A DNA stretch of 64,000 bases from Sclerotiophoma versabilis (taxonomy: Eukaryota > Ascomycota > Dothideomycetes > Pleosporales > Didymellaceae). The stretch covers positions 744,001 to 808,000 of the forward strand of contig JAAROD010000011.1 of assembly GCA_012274445.1 (NCBI GenBank), in the 5' to 3' direction. The notes under the pieces are model-generated. The model worked only from the letters and a program-made list of their open reading frames with translations. It had not been told where the DNA came from and did not search any database. A program made the position numbers and the translations under genes. Shown here one piece after another: positions 1 through 10,730 of the stretch (position 1 is the stretch's first letter; each line of letters starts with the position of its first letter).

Positions 1-2141
1 TGGCGCCCACATGAACTCAACTGTGACGTTTCAGGACGATACAACAGCATGGCTTCTGACGGACGATACGTGGGCTCGTATGGGAAGCACATTATACCAG
101 CGCTTTGCTGGTGGAGCGCATTATGCTGGTTATCGCTACATCCGTGGCTACACTGACCCAGAAGAAAAGAAGAAGCAGGCAAATGCTGCTAAAGAACCTA
201 AAGGCAAGAAAGAAGCTGATCGACCATCTACACCATCACAGCATATGGCTTATGGGTCTGACAACGACAAGCCCACGAATACAGCATCCGGAGACGGCTC
301 TGATGCAGAGACTACAGATAATGAGAAGGCAGAATCGCCTCAAGAGTCAAGAAGAAGAACTCTCGAACGGCAAGTGTCATCATTGATGACATCGTCGCAA
401 CCGGACTATCAAGAAAAGCAAGAAGAGGAGGCGCGCAAGCGAGAAGAGAAGGAAATGCGCGAGGATTACAAGACGCAAGACAAGCAAGAGCAAGGTCGCG
501 AGATCGAGCATTTGCTGCTCGTGACACATGGCATCGGGCAACGGCTGGGTATGCGCATGGAGTCCATCAACTTTATCCACGATGTCAACACTATGCGCAA
601 GTCTTTCAAGGCTGTCTACGCCAACTCTCCAGATCTACAGGCACTCAACTCGGAGGTTGACTCCGACACGAAGAACAGCCGCATCCAGGTGATCCCCATC
701 GTATGGCGACATCTTCTTGACTTTCCGAAGCAGAGCCTCAAGCACAATCGCAAGGAGCATGATTTGGGCGATCTCGACCATGAAGATCACGAATTTCCAA
801 GCCTTGAGGACATCACGGTCGACGGCGTGCCGGCTGTGCGCAACTTCTTGACCGACCTTGCGCTGGACATCCTGCTCTACCAGAGCCCAGCTTACAAAGG
901 TCACATCTCCCGCATCGTTGTCGCCGAGCTGAACCGTATCTATCGCTTGTTCAAGGAGCGAAACCCCTCATTTAAGGGTAAGGTCAGCTTGGTTGGTCAC
1001 TCTTTGGGGTCAGCAATCATGTTCGATATTCTTTGCATCCAGCGCGATGCTGCTAAGCCAAAGTCTGGTAAACAGCGTCGCCTCACCGAAGAGGGCTTAA
1101 AACTTGACTTTGAAGTCGAGGACTTTTATGCACTAGGATCGCCAATCGGACTCTTTCAGATGCTCAAAGGACGAACAATAGCTGCTCGACCAGCTACCGC
1201 TTTTGTCCCTCCAGAAACACCTGCAACTCCTCTGGAGGACCCCTTCTCGCCTACAGTAGCAGAACGAAACCACGCCTTCGACATCACGACCTCATCCCCA
1301 CTTTGCAAGCAAACATTCAATATCTTCCATCCCTCCGATCCAATTAGTTACCGAATCGAGCCGTTGATCTCTCCTGCTATGGCTGGGCTGAAAGCTCAAC
1401 CGCTCCCTTATACCAAGAAAGGAATCTTCGGCGCCCCAGCCTCACAAGGCCTTACGGGTATTGGTGCTCGTGTAGGACAAGGTGTTACAGACTTCTGGTC
1501 AAGCATTGGGTCAGGTATTGCATCCGGGTTGCTCAACCGTAGTCTTGGCATTAGCGGTACAGAACTTGGAGATGGGGGTTCAGGACAGCGCTCTTCACGG
1601 CCCCTCTCTGCCGCTCCAAACCCAGTAGCTGGTGCAGCGACAGTTCCAGGTACTAACGAACCAGTGTCCGCGTTCATTTCTGAAGAGCGTAGACGGCGCC
1701 TTGGAAACGAACAGATTACCACGGGCGAAGACGGCGAGCATCCACCTACGCTCATCGAGTCTGAGATCGAAACCTTGTACTCTGGGTTCCAAAAGGGGCG
1801 TAAGAGCAGCAATACTGATGATCTGAGTAAGGTTGAAAAAGACCTGGAATGGCAGGAACTCGAGGAGCGGAGCAGGAAACTGAAGAAGGAGGAGCAGAAA
1901 GTTAGGGCGCTGAATAGCAACGGAAGAGTTGATTATAGTATTCAGGAGGGCGTACGTCTACAACATCCTAACTGGAAACGATCACTGCTGACAGTAACGA
2001 TAGGCTTTCGATATATCCCTTCTTGCCAGTATAGCAAGCCATCTTGCATACTGGGCTGATGAGGACGTATCTCATTTTATGATCTCGCAGCTTTTGGCAA
2101 GACATCGCGTGTTCAAGGAAAAGCAGGCTAAGAGACCATAA
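1..2141 (+). CDS. DDHD-domain phospholipase (PA-PLA1-like), 5' partial
   Basis: Intracellular phospholipase A1 of the DDHD family (relatives: yeast YOR022C, mammalian DDHD1/2), which hydrolyses phosphatidic acid and related lipids at organelle membranes. The frame is open to the left edge, so the N-terminus lies outside; the first in-window Met is at 11. Counting from it, a Lys/Glu-rich charged linker (about 50-160) precedes a lipase core with the nucleophile motif GHSLGS at 329-334. The DDHD part follows, with a LGSPIG segment and a HPSDPISYR segment that carries the conserved His. A 52-nt intron (1952-2003, GTACGT..GATAG, with CTAAC) must be removed. The last exon (2004-2141) then encodes the family's normal end, with ISLLASIASHLAYW, closing at TAA 2139-2141. 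Unspliced reading stops early at 2059 in unrelated sequence. Family is secure; only the missing 5' end and expression are unknown. Confidence 0.9.
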
Positions 2142-3063
2142 AACTGACTCTGTTTAGTATAGTAAAGCATGGCATGGCGTTCTGAGTTTTGGCAGCTACA
2201 ATACCCTGATAGATTTTGTTCAATCAATCTCTGCTCCTCTGTTGATTACCCTGCTTGAAACAACTTTCCTGTTTCCTTATCGTGACGGTACTCGGCAGCT
2301 CTACACTCGAAGACCGTATGATAGGTGTCGTCATTTCAAGCGCTACCGGCCCAGCTTCCCCAACTCCTCAACGACGCCAAACCAGCGGCGAACGTCATCC
2401 TCCCATACGCGCCACAGATCTGCGCCACAACACTGTTCTTCGAACCAATGAGCGACTATCCGTCTTTCCGCTCCGCCAGGGCCAAGCCCGCCCGGCATGT
2501 TAGCCGAGCCGTCTACCCATGCAGGGTTCTACAACAAGAGGGTCTGGATGCATGCGATAAACGTTTGCAAAGCGGTGGGTCTTGGATCTACATTTGGCAC
2601 ATGTCATATGTGACGTCGAAGCCTATCGACATGGGGAAGTGTAGGAGAAGAGAAGACAGCATATAAGAGCTGACGCCCAAGTCACCGAAGTAAGTATATC
2701 AAATCAACGCAAACCAACAGCATCAACTACAAAAACACATCCTTGATCTGTGTCTCCAACAAATTACACATATTTCAAAACCGGAACTCTGTGTTTACAA
2801 CTCATATCCAAACTTCTCCCTTCAAGCTGAGCCTGGAAACCAACCACAAATAAGATACTCAACCATCACCACGTGTCTAACAACACTCCTCCTGTCACTG
2901 TGTTGCTGCCGGCCCTCTACATCAAGCAATCCAGCAACAAAACGCAAACGGACTCGCATCGACGGCAACATCGGCACAGCCTGCAAGCCAACCTCTAGCA
3001 GAGCGTCAACGCGTTCTCGATCTTCACGCTACTCCAACACACACCAACACTCATATAGATAAA
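2142..3063. other. Intergenic: 3' end of phospholipase gene and upstream region of Gly-rich gene
   Basis: No convincing coding sequence. A TATA-like CATATAAGAG lies near 2660, about 400 bp before the ATG at 3064. The stretch 2700-3060 is rich in CA and CT dinucleotides, typical of a fungal 5' UTR. It also holds a GTAAGT-like donor near 2689, so a 5' UTR intron is possible. Confidence 0.5.
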
Positions 3064-3318
3064 ATGGGTTGCGGACCATCACGCATGTCCCGACGCGGCG
3101 GCGGCTACGGCTCAGGTATGCCCATGTCCGGCGGAAGCCGTTTCGGAGGTGGCGGAAGTCGCTTTGGTGGCGGCGGCGGAGGCACTACGCATGTTGTGCA
3201 CCACACGAGCGGGGGTATGGGAGGGGGAAGGATGGGCGGAGGCGGTTGTGGAGGGGGGAGGATGGGGGGAGGTAGAATGGGTGGGATGGGTGGGGGGAGG
3301 CGGGGGAGGCGGTTCTAA
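3064..3318 (+). CDS. Small glycine-rich protein with MGC N-terminus
   Basis: Predicted 84-residue protein, roughly half glycine, with Arg, Met and Ser making up most of the rest. It begins MGCGPSRMSRRGGG. Gly2-Cys3 followed by small and basic residues is the arrangement used for N-myristoylation plus palmitoylation, so membrane tethering is plausible (inference). The middle has a short HVVHH segment. The rest consists of GGGRMGG-like and SRFGGGG-like repeats, and it ends RRGRRF. There are no RGG boxes of the usual RNA-binding type, although RGG/GGR content is high. ATG 3064 follows a long pyrimidine/CA-rich leader and AAA at -3 to -1. No intron is needed. I do not recognise a named family. 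A purely compositional open frame in a G-rich tract is the alternative. Confidence 0.6.
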   Translation: MGCGPSRMSRRGGGYGSGMPMSGGSRFGGGGSRFGGGGGGTTHVVHHTSGGMGGGRMGGGGCGGGRMGGGRMGGMGGGRRGRRF

Positions 3319-3785
3319 AAATGGAAGAGAAGAGGCTGTTGATACGAGAACGGGTGTAAAGAAGACAAAGAGGGGGAAGTACAGAATGATGGTTGGGTGA
3401 ATGATGAGCTTATGATCATGTGTACCTTTATGTTTCGTATAGCGCTGGGATTATCAGCATCGAATATCTTTTCTGTCCGTATCATTTTCCAACGATGGTG
3501 ATCTCTTTGTGTTCAGAATCGTCAGCACTGAATTTCGCATGCTTACAATACTCTTCTAAACGTCGAGCGTATCTCTTGCGTAACCTTATGTAGACACAGA
3601 GGGTATCTTCCAGCTATGACGATGGAGCTTCTAGCTTCGATGAACTTCACTACCAGCACACAGAATTCTCGGTTACATGTTTAAACCTAGCCTGCTTCTA
3701 TATGATCTCAATCTCCGCTTTCTCTGTACCAGCGTCGAAAACCCCCATCGCCTCGGCCAAAACACCGAACATACTTTCACCATTC
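3319..3785. other. Intergenic, nothing recognised
   Basis: Presumed 3' UTR of the Gly-rich gene followed by non-coding sequence. I see no domain, repeat or RNA gene. Confidence 0.5.
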
Positions 3786-5392
3786 TCAAATTCGTGTTCC
3801 TGTTTCCCGATAATGATTTCCGCATCCCCTCGCTATTGCTTCATTACACCCCACGCGCTCGAAAAACGAGCCTGCTCGCCGAAAACACTTTTCGCCCTCT
3901 CCGACTGGTTCGAGTACGAGTCCAAGATCGCCCAGTATCACGTTGGTCTCCTGTTGATATAATCTCTGCTTTACGAGGAAGCACTTAAGACTTTGGTGCG
4001 GTTCGGAATGCATGTCAGGGAAATAATGGATACGGGAAAGTGTTTTGAGAATAGGAGTTTCTGACAGTGATTTGAGTTGCTGGTGATCAACAGAACCTCT
4101 GTCGTCATTGTAATTGTTAAGGACTTTCCAAGCCAGATCTTTATAGCAATCTTTGTTCCGGGGTTACTTCTGAATTTGTTGGTACCAAAGTCCATCGGGA
4201 GGAGGTACCTCTTTCCTCCGGGTCGGAAAAAGGTAACCGACGGCGTGCTGCCAGCGAGCCGACTAATTTGATAGAACAGGACTTCGTGAATTCTCTCTGC
4301 AACAGAGTAATGGACTTGAATGGTGTCGCCGGTGGCAGTTTTGATATTGTAGCAGGCTCCAGCCTTTCTCGTATAGTAGTCGTGGATGGTCGTACCTCCG
4401 CGCGAGGTTTCTCTAACACGCCACAAGAGTTCGTTGAGAAAGAATGGCTGCCATAGTCCAAAGAACGCCACGAAACCAAGTTTGTTTTGGGGATACTCCG
4501 CAATCCCTGCCAGCGCGCTCAACCTATCATCGTCATTGGTGAGCTGGGTGGGGGTATATGACTCCACAACGCGGCGCCGTGTCGCCTGAAAGCTGCTTGA
4601 GATCTCTTCGTTGTGAATTCTCGTGATCGTGTATTTGCGTCGGTGTGTATCGCCGTGGGACGGGTGTCTTTCTCTAGGGCAGATGTCGGACCTATGGTTG
4701 CACCTTGGACACTCTATGCACCTACTGCACTCCCACATAATTTCTTCATGGGCAAAATGGACTGTATGAGGTGCCAAAATATGTTCCTGATATACCCATG
4801 CGCGTTTATCAAGCGGAAAGGCCTCGCTGAACGGATGGCCAACAACAAAGCACCAGGTGTCTCCTTCACATACATCAGGGTTTCTTTGTCTTCCCAAATG
4901 CGACAATCGGTCTTATATAATGGCCTGTGCTCCCGGAAAAGGCCAGCTTGACAGTCCAAGGTGCCTGCTGCGGCGATCGGAAGAGCAGAGCCGACATAGA
5001 TTGTGCCCATGCGTGAGATTCTGTAGAAGAAGTCTACTTCAGATCCTTGGATGATACAAAGTGCGTCAACCCACAGATATCTGATAGAGATCATTCTGCA
5101 GAAATATATAGTTTTGCAAATCGTTCGAGGAAGCTCGGCAAAAACAATTCGAGACCTGAATGCCTCGTAATTGTCTTGCTGCAGCGTGACTGTTGTCATA
5201 TTCCCCCAGTTATAGCTCAGATAAGCGTACTCGTCAGAACTGGGATACAGGTCTTCAGCGGGCTACGAGACGGACGTCATCTTTGAAGGCCTCGAGATAC
5301 AGCAGTCGAGCCGATCCGGAATCACCATATTGCTCCTTGCATTCTTCATGATGAGCCATGCAGTCTTGCGGCGTGACTGAAGATTCTTCCAT
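3786..5392 (-). pseudogene. HET-domain (heterokaryon incompatibility) pseudogene
   Basis: HET proteins trigger cell death after fusion of incompatible hyphae. On the minus strand the usual order is visible but split between frames. A start at 5392 leads to a QDCMAHHEECK segment. A break near 5257-5262 (frame ends in TGA) is followed by the HET core: YAYLSYNWG, then IRYLWVDALCIIQ, then RMGTIYVGSALPIAAAG. A second frame change near 4830-4870 leads to PLDKRAWVYQEHILAPHTVHF and MWECS. Further on are LTNDDDRLSALAGIA and GLWQPFFLNELLWRV, and finally LGLVLEPVGEGEKCFRRAG at 3786-4013 in yet another frame. The second change could be a 47-nt intron with GTATGT..TTCAG ends but no branch site. The first cannot be an intron (only 27 nt) and a WSWAS-type segment is missing, so the gene is most likely dead. 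The family call is firm. Confidence 0.8.
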
Positions 5393-6272
5393 GTTTTACA
5401 TCTAAGGCCTTCGGAAATGTTCGAAGTGACTCTGGTGAGGAGAGTCCAGTGCACCGATACTCCAGTTATGGTTGTCGACAACCATGAAGCAGAAAGGGTG
5501 ACGTCATCGCATGCATTAGGCGCCCACATGGGAACACAACGAGACGGGTACAGATGCAGCTAGTAAAGGTTATCTCAGCATCCCATAATGCAACAGCTGT
5601 TGCATTTGCAAAGCGGAAAATCTAGTCGCTGTTCAGAATCGCCTCTTGCGCGTCTCTACTCAGCCGTTCTTGCTGCACAACGACTTCGACTAAGCCTGGC
5701 ACATCGATACTCTTAATCTTCACTCGAACGGCAGAAGAGTGTTGCACAATCCGAATTCTTCAGACAAGAACAATGTAATCTTGAACATCGGTGATCCTTA
5801 GGGGTTGCCACAACTACTGTTAGATATATACTCACAATCACTATGACCGTCACGTAGCAGACCAGATCGGGAAAGCAGGGGTTGCTGAGCGTTTCGTTCG
5901 ACAATGAGAATTAAGGGGCATTGCTGATGAGTTTCGAGCTTGCGGACTGTATTAGAAGTGTGGTAATGAGGCGGCTGTGGGCGGAAGCTCGCACCCCAGT
6001 GAATACCTCAGTTTCATGGCTTACAAGCAGCTGCATTACTGCTTTGATCTAAGGACTGCTCCCATGGCACTGACGCCTCATGCAGACTTCAAGTGCCACT
6101 GCTGGACGCTGCACAACTGTAGTGCGTGTGCACCACTAGTGCACGTCTAGACAGACATATCTGCCATCATAGAAGAATCTGTCAAAGAGTAGAATTGGCA
6201 GCAGGAAGGTGCTAACCCAACACAACATGAGGAGCAGTAACTCGAAAGGGCGGATGATGTTGGGTCCATTAA
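5393..6272. other. Intergenic, decayed sequence
   Basis: Only short frames in all six readings and no recognisable domain. Base composition is slightly AT-richer than the flanking core genes. Possibly the former promoter of the HET gene. Confidence 0.4.
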
Positions 6273-7321
6273 GCTGCGGCTTTCTCAAAGCAAGTCGCGT
6301 CATTGTGTGCCGTCGAGGAGGGAAGAAGCATTGTGACACCGACACCTGCTTCATCAGACCTTCGCGCAGATTTCCTTTCCGAGCACAAGGTCTTTCTCGA
6401 TTTCCTTCCTGGGTCCCGCCGCGGCGTGCTTCAGCTGGTCCTGCAGTCAGCACCGCGCTTACCACTCCACATGCATATGACATCGCCCATGTCAAGAAGA
6501 GCGTTTGTCGTCCGACTTAACTTTGCAAACTGCCGATCGTCAACGTCCATTTAGCTCGCTAAGCCGTTTGATCAACACAGTGCATGCTTCAAACACGCCC
6601 GACCCCTCCCACGAGCGTGGTGTTACCCTGTGGCTGCGTGTCCCTGGATGCAGTCATTGCTTGTGCGTGCGCCAATTCACGAGGTCGAGAAGCCTTGCCA
6701 GGCCGAGGCAGCGCGCTCGGCAGCATCTGATAAGGAGCATCAGGTGCTCGATTGTGTTTTTATTGACCAAGAGTCGGAGAAGATCTATATTTGGTGGCCT
6801 AGCATCCTTCCAGAGCCGCAACGCCATCTTGTGAGGTCTGTTGTGGTAGGTGAGTAGGGATTATAACGACCCGCACCGAAGCCTGAAGTGTAGGACACCG
6901 CCGGCACACTTCCCGAGTGCCGGTGTCCTCAACGTGGGACGCCTCTTTCACATGTTCCACCACATCGTATAGAGTTCTAGGCGCCTCAACAACGACCGTG
7001 GAACGAGTTGCACAACGCGATGCAATGCACTCCAGCGCGTCTGCTGAGGGCGAACCGTTCGTCACAAGGGAGCCAATGATTGCTCAATTCCTCCCTGATA
7101 AGACGTATGACGAACCAATTGGACTTGGCATCGCAACATGATGCTTGTATGGAGATGAGCGCCATGCATCTCCTCATTCATTCCAAGGCTCTACAACGGT
7201 CGATTCACAGTTCGGAGCCAGTCAGATCCGAGCGCCGCAGCTCCGAACTGTGGAAGTTGTTGAGACTTACGGCAACCCAGACGCTGTGCTGTATACAGAC
7301 GGCGTTGATTGGAACGTTTGA
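6273..7321 (+). pseudogene. Unidentified degenerate protein-coding frame
   Basis: One reading frame stays open from 6273 to 6849 apart from a single TAG at 6552-6554. It then meets a good splice donor (GGTGAGT, intron from 6850). Splicing to the TGTAG acceptor at 6895 continues in an open frame to 7138, where a TGA interrupts it, and then to a final TGA at 7319-7321. Segments such as VLDCVFIDQESEKIYIWW and YGNPDAVLYTDGVDWNV look like real protein. I do not recognise a family. CAG to TAG and TGG or CGA to TGA would explain both stops as transitions. The alternative is chance openness in a 46% AT stretch: an overlapping 202-codon frame (7080-7688) and minus-strand frames also exist. Function unknown. 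Confidence 0.3.
7206..7252. repeat. Perfect 12-bp inverted repeat
   Basis: CACAGTTCGGAG at 7206-7217 is repeated as its exact reverse complement CTCCGAACTGTG at 7241-7252, with a 23-nt spacer. It lies inside the degenerate frame. It may be a stem-loop, a protein-binding site or a footprint of a mobile element. Confidence 0.6.
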
Positions 7322-8069
7322 TGAATTGCAGCACCCGAAAGTTGCACGACTATCAGTATGGGCGAGGCATCGCCAACATCTCATACGCGGGGTGCTTGCT
7401 TCCATCCATGGCATTTGCCTCGTCACATCACCGCAGCGCACCAGGGCAGTGCGCACCGATACGGGCGTAATTGTGCATTTGGCCGGCAAGATAATTGGGT
7501 CCTCTCCCTCAACCATCGACAGAGAGACGCAGTCTACCAACGGAACTAAGCGCCAGCGGACGCGGCGGGACCTTATCTTGCTAAATCTCTCTTTCACATG
7601 CCAGGCGGCCATCTTGGTGCGTCAATGTATCACCCAATGTCGCGACATTCCTGAGCTGGTAGCAAGTCGCATACGCAGTGCGTGTTGAGATCGTACTCTT
7701 TAACTGTCCTTCGTCACACTGATGCTGTTGTGAATTGACATCTTTGTGTTTCCCGTGCAAATTAAGAAGAAAAAGCGACCACGGTGAGACTGAAGGTATT
7801 TCTCTCTCTTATCGATAAAGGAAGCAGCACCCGCTTTCACATGCCAATCCAACAATTTCACTGACAGCAAGCGCCGCTTTCAGCGCACAGGCACAGACAT
7901 CATTGCGCTTCCACGATTTCACGGGCATCCCGCATATAAACAGGTACGTTGGGACGAATCGAATATCCTCCCCTCACACCACTTCATCGTGATTATAATC
8001 CTGTTCCTTTCTGACAGTCGCAGCATTTATTCCGCCTTTCAGCACACCACACAAACATCACAAGACCTA
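7322..8069. other. Intergenic, promoter side of the CAP20-like gene
   Basis: A plus-strand frame runs to 7688 without any recognisable motif. Beyond that the sequence resembles an upstream region and 5' UTR: CATATAAAC near 7932 is a TATA candidate, about 140 bp before the ATG at 8070. Nothing else was recognised. Confidence 0.4.
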
Positions 8070-8776
8070 ATGTCACCACATGCTGAGGAGCCCACCACAA
8101 ACGGCGACATGAGCAACAACAGTGCCCCCTTGACCAACGGCGAGACACCGCAGTCGAGAGTTCTTTCGGTACGTACTACCCCGCAAGTCCTGCACAGCTT
8201 GCCCAACAACGTCTCGGTGCGCTCAACCGCCCAATCAGTCATCTTGATAGCACCACATGTGCAAAGTTACACTACGTTTCATACATCTGATCACGAGGTA
8301 TAAGCTAACAGCCACAGCATCTGCACTCCTACCCAGTCGTCCACGACTCAGTCGAGTTCTACAAGTCCAACCCCTACGGCGCCAAGTCTCTCGCCCTCTT
8401 CCACAACACCTACAATTCCTTCATCGCACCCTTCCACCCCTACCTCAAGACACCATACTCCTACGTCTCGCCATACCTGACCCGCGCGGACGAGCTGGGC
8501 GACTCCTCGCTCTCGAAGCTCGAGCAGCGCGTCCCCATCGTCAAGGAAGACACCAACAAGCTCAAGGAGCTCGCCTTCAGCCCAGTCGTGTATGTCGTCG
8601 GCACATACCAGGATGAGTACAAGAAGACACAGGGCCCAGAGGGATTGGTCAAGACAGTGAAGGCAGGGATCAGCACCGAGCTGAAGGTTGTACACGATGC
8701 GTTTAATTTCGCCGTCCAGTACTGGAACAAAGGGAAACAGCAAGCAAGTAAGAAGGCTGAGGATGTCAAGCAGTAG
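8070..8776 (+). CDS. CAP20/perilipin-like lipid-droplet protein
   Basis: Fungal perilipin family, first known as Colletotrichum CAP20, which coats lipid droplets and affects turgor and virulence in appressorium formers (family knowledge). Exons are 8070-8168 and 8318-8776. The 149-nt intron has GTACGT..CCACAG ends and GCTAAC near the acceptor. The product is 185 residues. After a Thr/Asn/Pro-rich leader the core starts HLHSYPVVHDSVEFYKSNPYG, the family's hallmark. It continues with repeated Pro-Tyr elements (PYLKTPYSYVSPYL), then DELGDSSLSKLEQRVPIVK, and ends in a Lys-rich amphipathic tail. I chose ATG 8070 (MSPHAEEP) over an in-frame upstream Met at 7989 because that extension is hydrophobic and unlike the family. 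Confident call. Confidence 0.88.
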
Positions 8777-9788
8777 GACCGCGAGGACTTCGCTAAGTAG
8801 TAGAGATGCTTGTGCAAGGCCTACAGCATCGTCAGGGTTAGGGCGAGCTTTTGAACAAAGCCAACTGCATGTGTACGATGAGGATGCTCCACCGTCACCG
8901 GTTTCGGTGACGCCTCAGAGTACCGGACAGCTTGATGCGAGAACTTGATGGACCGGCAAAGTTGTTAGATACCTTTCGTTATTCTTTCTAGTGCAATCGG
9001 GTTGAAAAGTACATCCACTCTTGTGTAGGGTTAGATGGTTTTAATGATGACAACGCTCCGCTTCTGATCATATTTTCAACATCTTCGACACTATGTGACG
9101 CCACAACCAACTCTTTGAGGGAGCGAAGATCCTGTTACTGGTCAGGTCAGCTTGTGAACCTCCAATGACGAAGTGAATGTCGAACATGAGGTTAGACTGC
9201 GTTTCAGCAGGAACAATTGGAATAAAAGTTTGGCCCTCACGGTTGTTAAGGGGTACAAGTTATCATCATTACAGTCAGGCAAGTAAGAAAACAGGGTACG
9301 TACCATTGGGCGAAGCACGCACACATCGGCAATAATTGCTCGACGGTGACGTTATAAGACACCGTGGCTGTAGCTGGAACACCAGACAGGTGTAACTCCG
9401 ATTGAGAGGCGTAACCAGGCTGGGCCGTGTTGGAGACATGCTAGATGTGCTCGTATTAAGGTGCTGACTGACATGCGGCTGGAGTAGTTTGTGGTACTAT
9501 GTTGCGTCGTTGGATATGCTCAGCCTGTGTTGTTAGCATCTCACACTAGCGGCAAATTGTACAAACGCAAGTAGAGAGGGAACATGAATTCATGAGCTCG
9601 TGAATGACCCCAATGCCGGATTTTTCATGCTTTGATTATCAAGCCGAAGTACACGCCTGGATGGCAGGTTTTTTGCTTTTTGTTGCACCTGATCCACCCT
9701 ATGATATCGCATCGCCCGACATGCTCGTGCAGGATCTAACGTGTTAAACCATGCCCCGTCTGCGCCCAGCCGTAACCGAAGGAAATAC
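8777..9788. other. Convergent 3' intergenic region
   Basis: About 1 kb between two gene ends (CAP20-like, plus strand; eL27, minus strand). Apart from the hairpin at 8893-8912 I see no gene, tRNA or repeat. Frames on both strands are short. Confidence 0.5.
8893..8912 (+). other. GC-rich 8-bp hairpin in presumed 3' UTR
   Basis: CGTCACCG at 8893-8900 pairs perfectly with CGGTGACG at 8905-8912 across a GTTT loop, 117 nt after the CAP20-like stop codon. It would form a stable stem-loop in the mRNA. Confidence 0.6.
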
Positions 9789-10481
9789 TTAGAACTGCAG
9801 CGGTGTGAAGAACCACCTGTTCTTGCCGGACTGGTATCGCTCCTCGAAGGCCTTCTTGACGGTCTTCTTGGCGTCCTCCCTTTGCGAGACCTCCTTGAAT
9901 GTGTCCTGGGTAAGAGTGCCCTTCAGGTTCTCGAGCTCGATGGTGTAGCGGGTAGGCATGATGTGGGTGTCTGCGTCTATCAGCGCGGTCCTTGTGTGCG
10001 TCCAGTATCTTCGAGTCTATTGTTTCACGTACAGTTGACCTGCTTGACGAAAGGCTTGACCTTGCTCTTCTTGGCCTGCTTGTTCTTCGACATGCGGCGG
10101 GTGACCTTCTGGGGGTAGCGCTCGACACCGGCGACGAGGGCGTGGGGGAAGGGGTGCGACTTGGTGCCGTTGTCGAGGGGCGAGATGATCACGCACTTCT
10201 TGCCGGCATAGCGACCGCGGGTGATGATCTGATCGAGCTGTGAGTAATTGCGACGGAGGGCAGTTCGAGCGGTTTCAACGTACGACAACGCGTCCGACCT
10301 TGAGGCTAAAGAGAAAATGTTAGCAAATGCTCCATCGCAATTCGACGTTGTGCAGCCGTGGTGCGCCAATTAATCCATTGCAGTCTTGCAATCCTCTCCT
10401 GGCGCACCGAAGACTCTCGCAATATTCTACTCCATCTTGCACGTACTCGTCGTCGGGCTCGGGGTGCACTCACAACTTCAT
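9789..10481 (-). CDS. RPL27: 60S ribosomal protein eL27
   Basis: Structural component of the large ribosomal subunit. Four exons on the minus strand: 10474-10481, 10284-10305, 10033-10228 and 9789-9973. They are separated by introns of 168, 55 and 59 nt. The first exon carries only ATG AAG TT and the second only 22 nt, a split typical of ribosomal protein genes. The spliced product is 136 residues, the usual family length. It starts MKFLKVGRVVIITRGRYAGK (KOW-type fold), continues with SHPFPHALVAGVERYPQKVT and PTRYTIELENLK, and ends FEERYQSGKNRWFFTPLQF. For the second intron I took the CAG at 10231-10229, not the upstream CAG, because it restores the conserved VVIITRG. Essential; transcribed divergently from Sof1 249 bp away. 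Confidence 0.95.
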
Positions 10482-10730
10482 CTTGCTGGCGGGGTGGCTG
10501 GTGGGTTAGTTGAGCAAAAAGGCTGTCGCGGCTTCCAGTGCTGAATTCGCCAGAGCTGGTGGGCGCTAAGCGACCGTCGACGCGGAAGCGAGTTTGTCCG
10601 GCGCCGAGCAGCAGAAGGTGCTCCACTACCCTGCGCTGATTGGCCGTCCCGCCTCGACCCTGCCAAAAAAGTTCGAGGTCGAGCTGCTCACGTTCGCCGC
10701 GCCTGTGAAGTTTGCAGCAACACAGCGAAG
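10482..10730. promoter_or_regulatory. Divergent promoter eL27 / Sof1
   Basis: Only 249 bp separate the two start codons, so both 5' UTRs and both core promoters must lie here. An ATTGG (inverted CCAAT) occurs at 10639-10643. Both genes serve ribosome supply, which fits joint control. Confidence 0.6.

Noticed and set aside
6136..6495. 119-codon minus-strand frame with a hydrophobic stretch
   Set aside because: Overlaps the more protein-like plus-strand frame; no recognisable family or start context.
7080..7688. 202-codon plus-strand frame
   Set aside because: No motif, erratic codon use, and it overlaps in another frame a stretch with more protein-like content.
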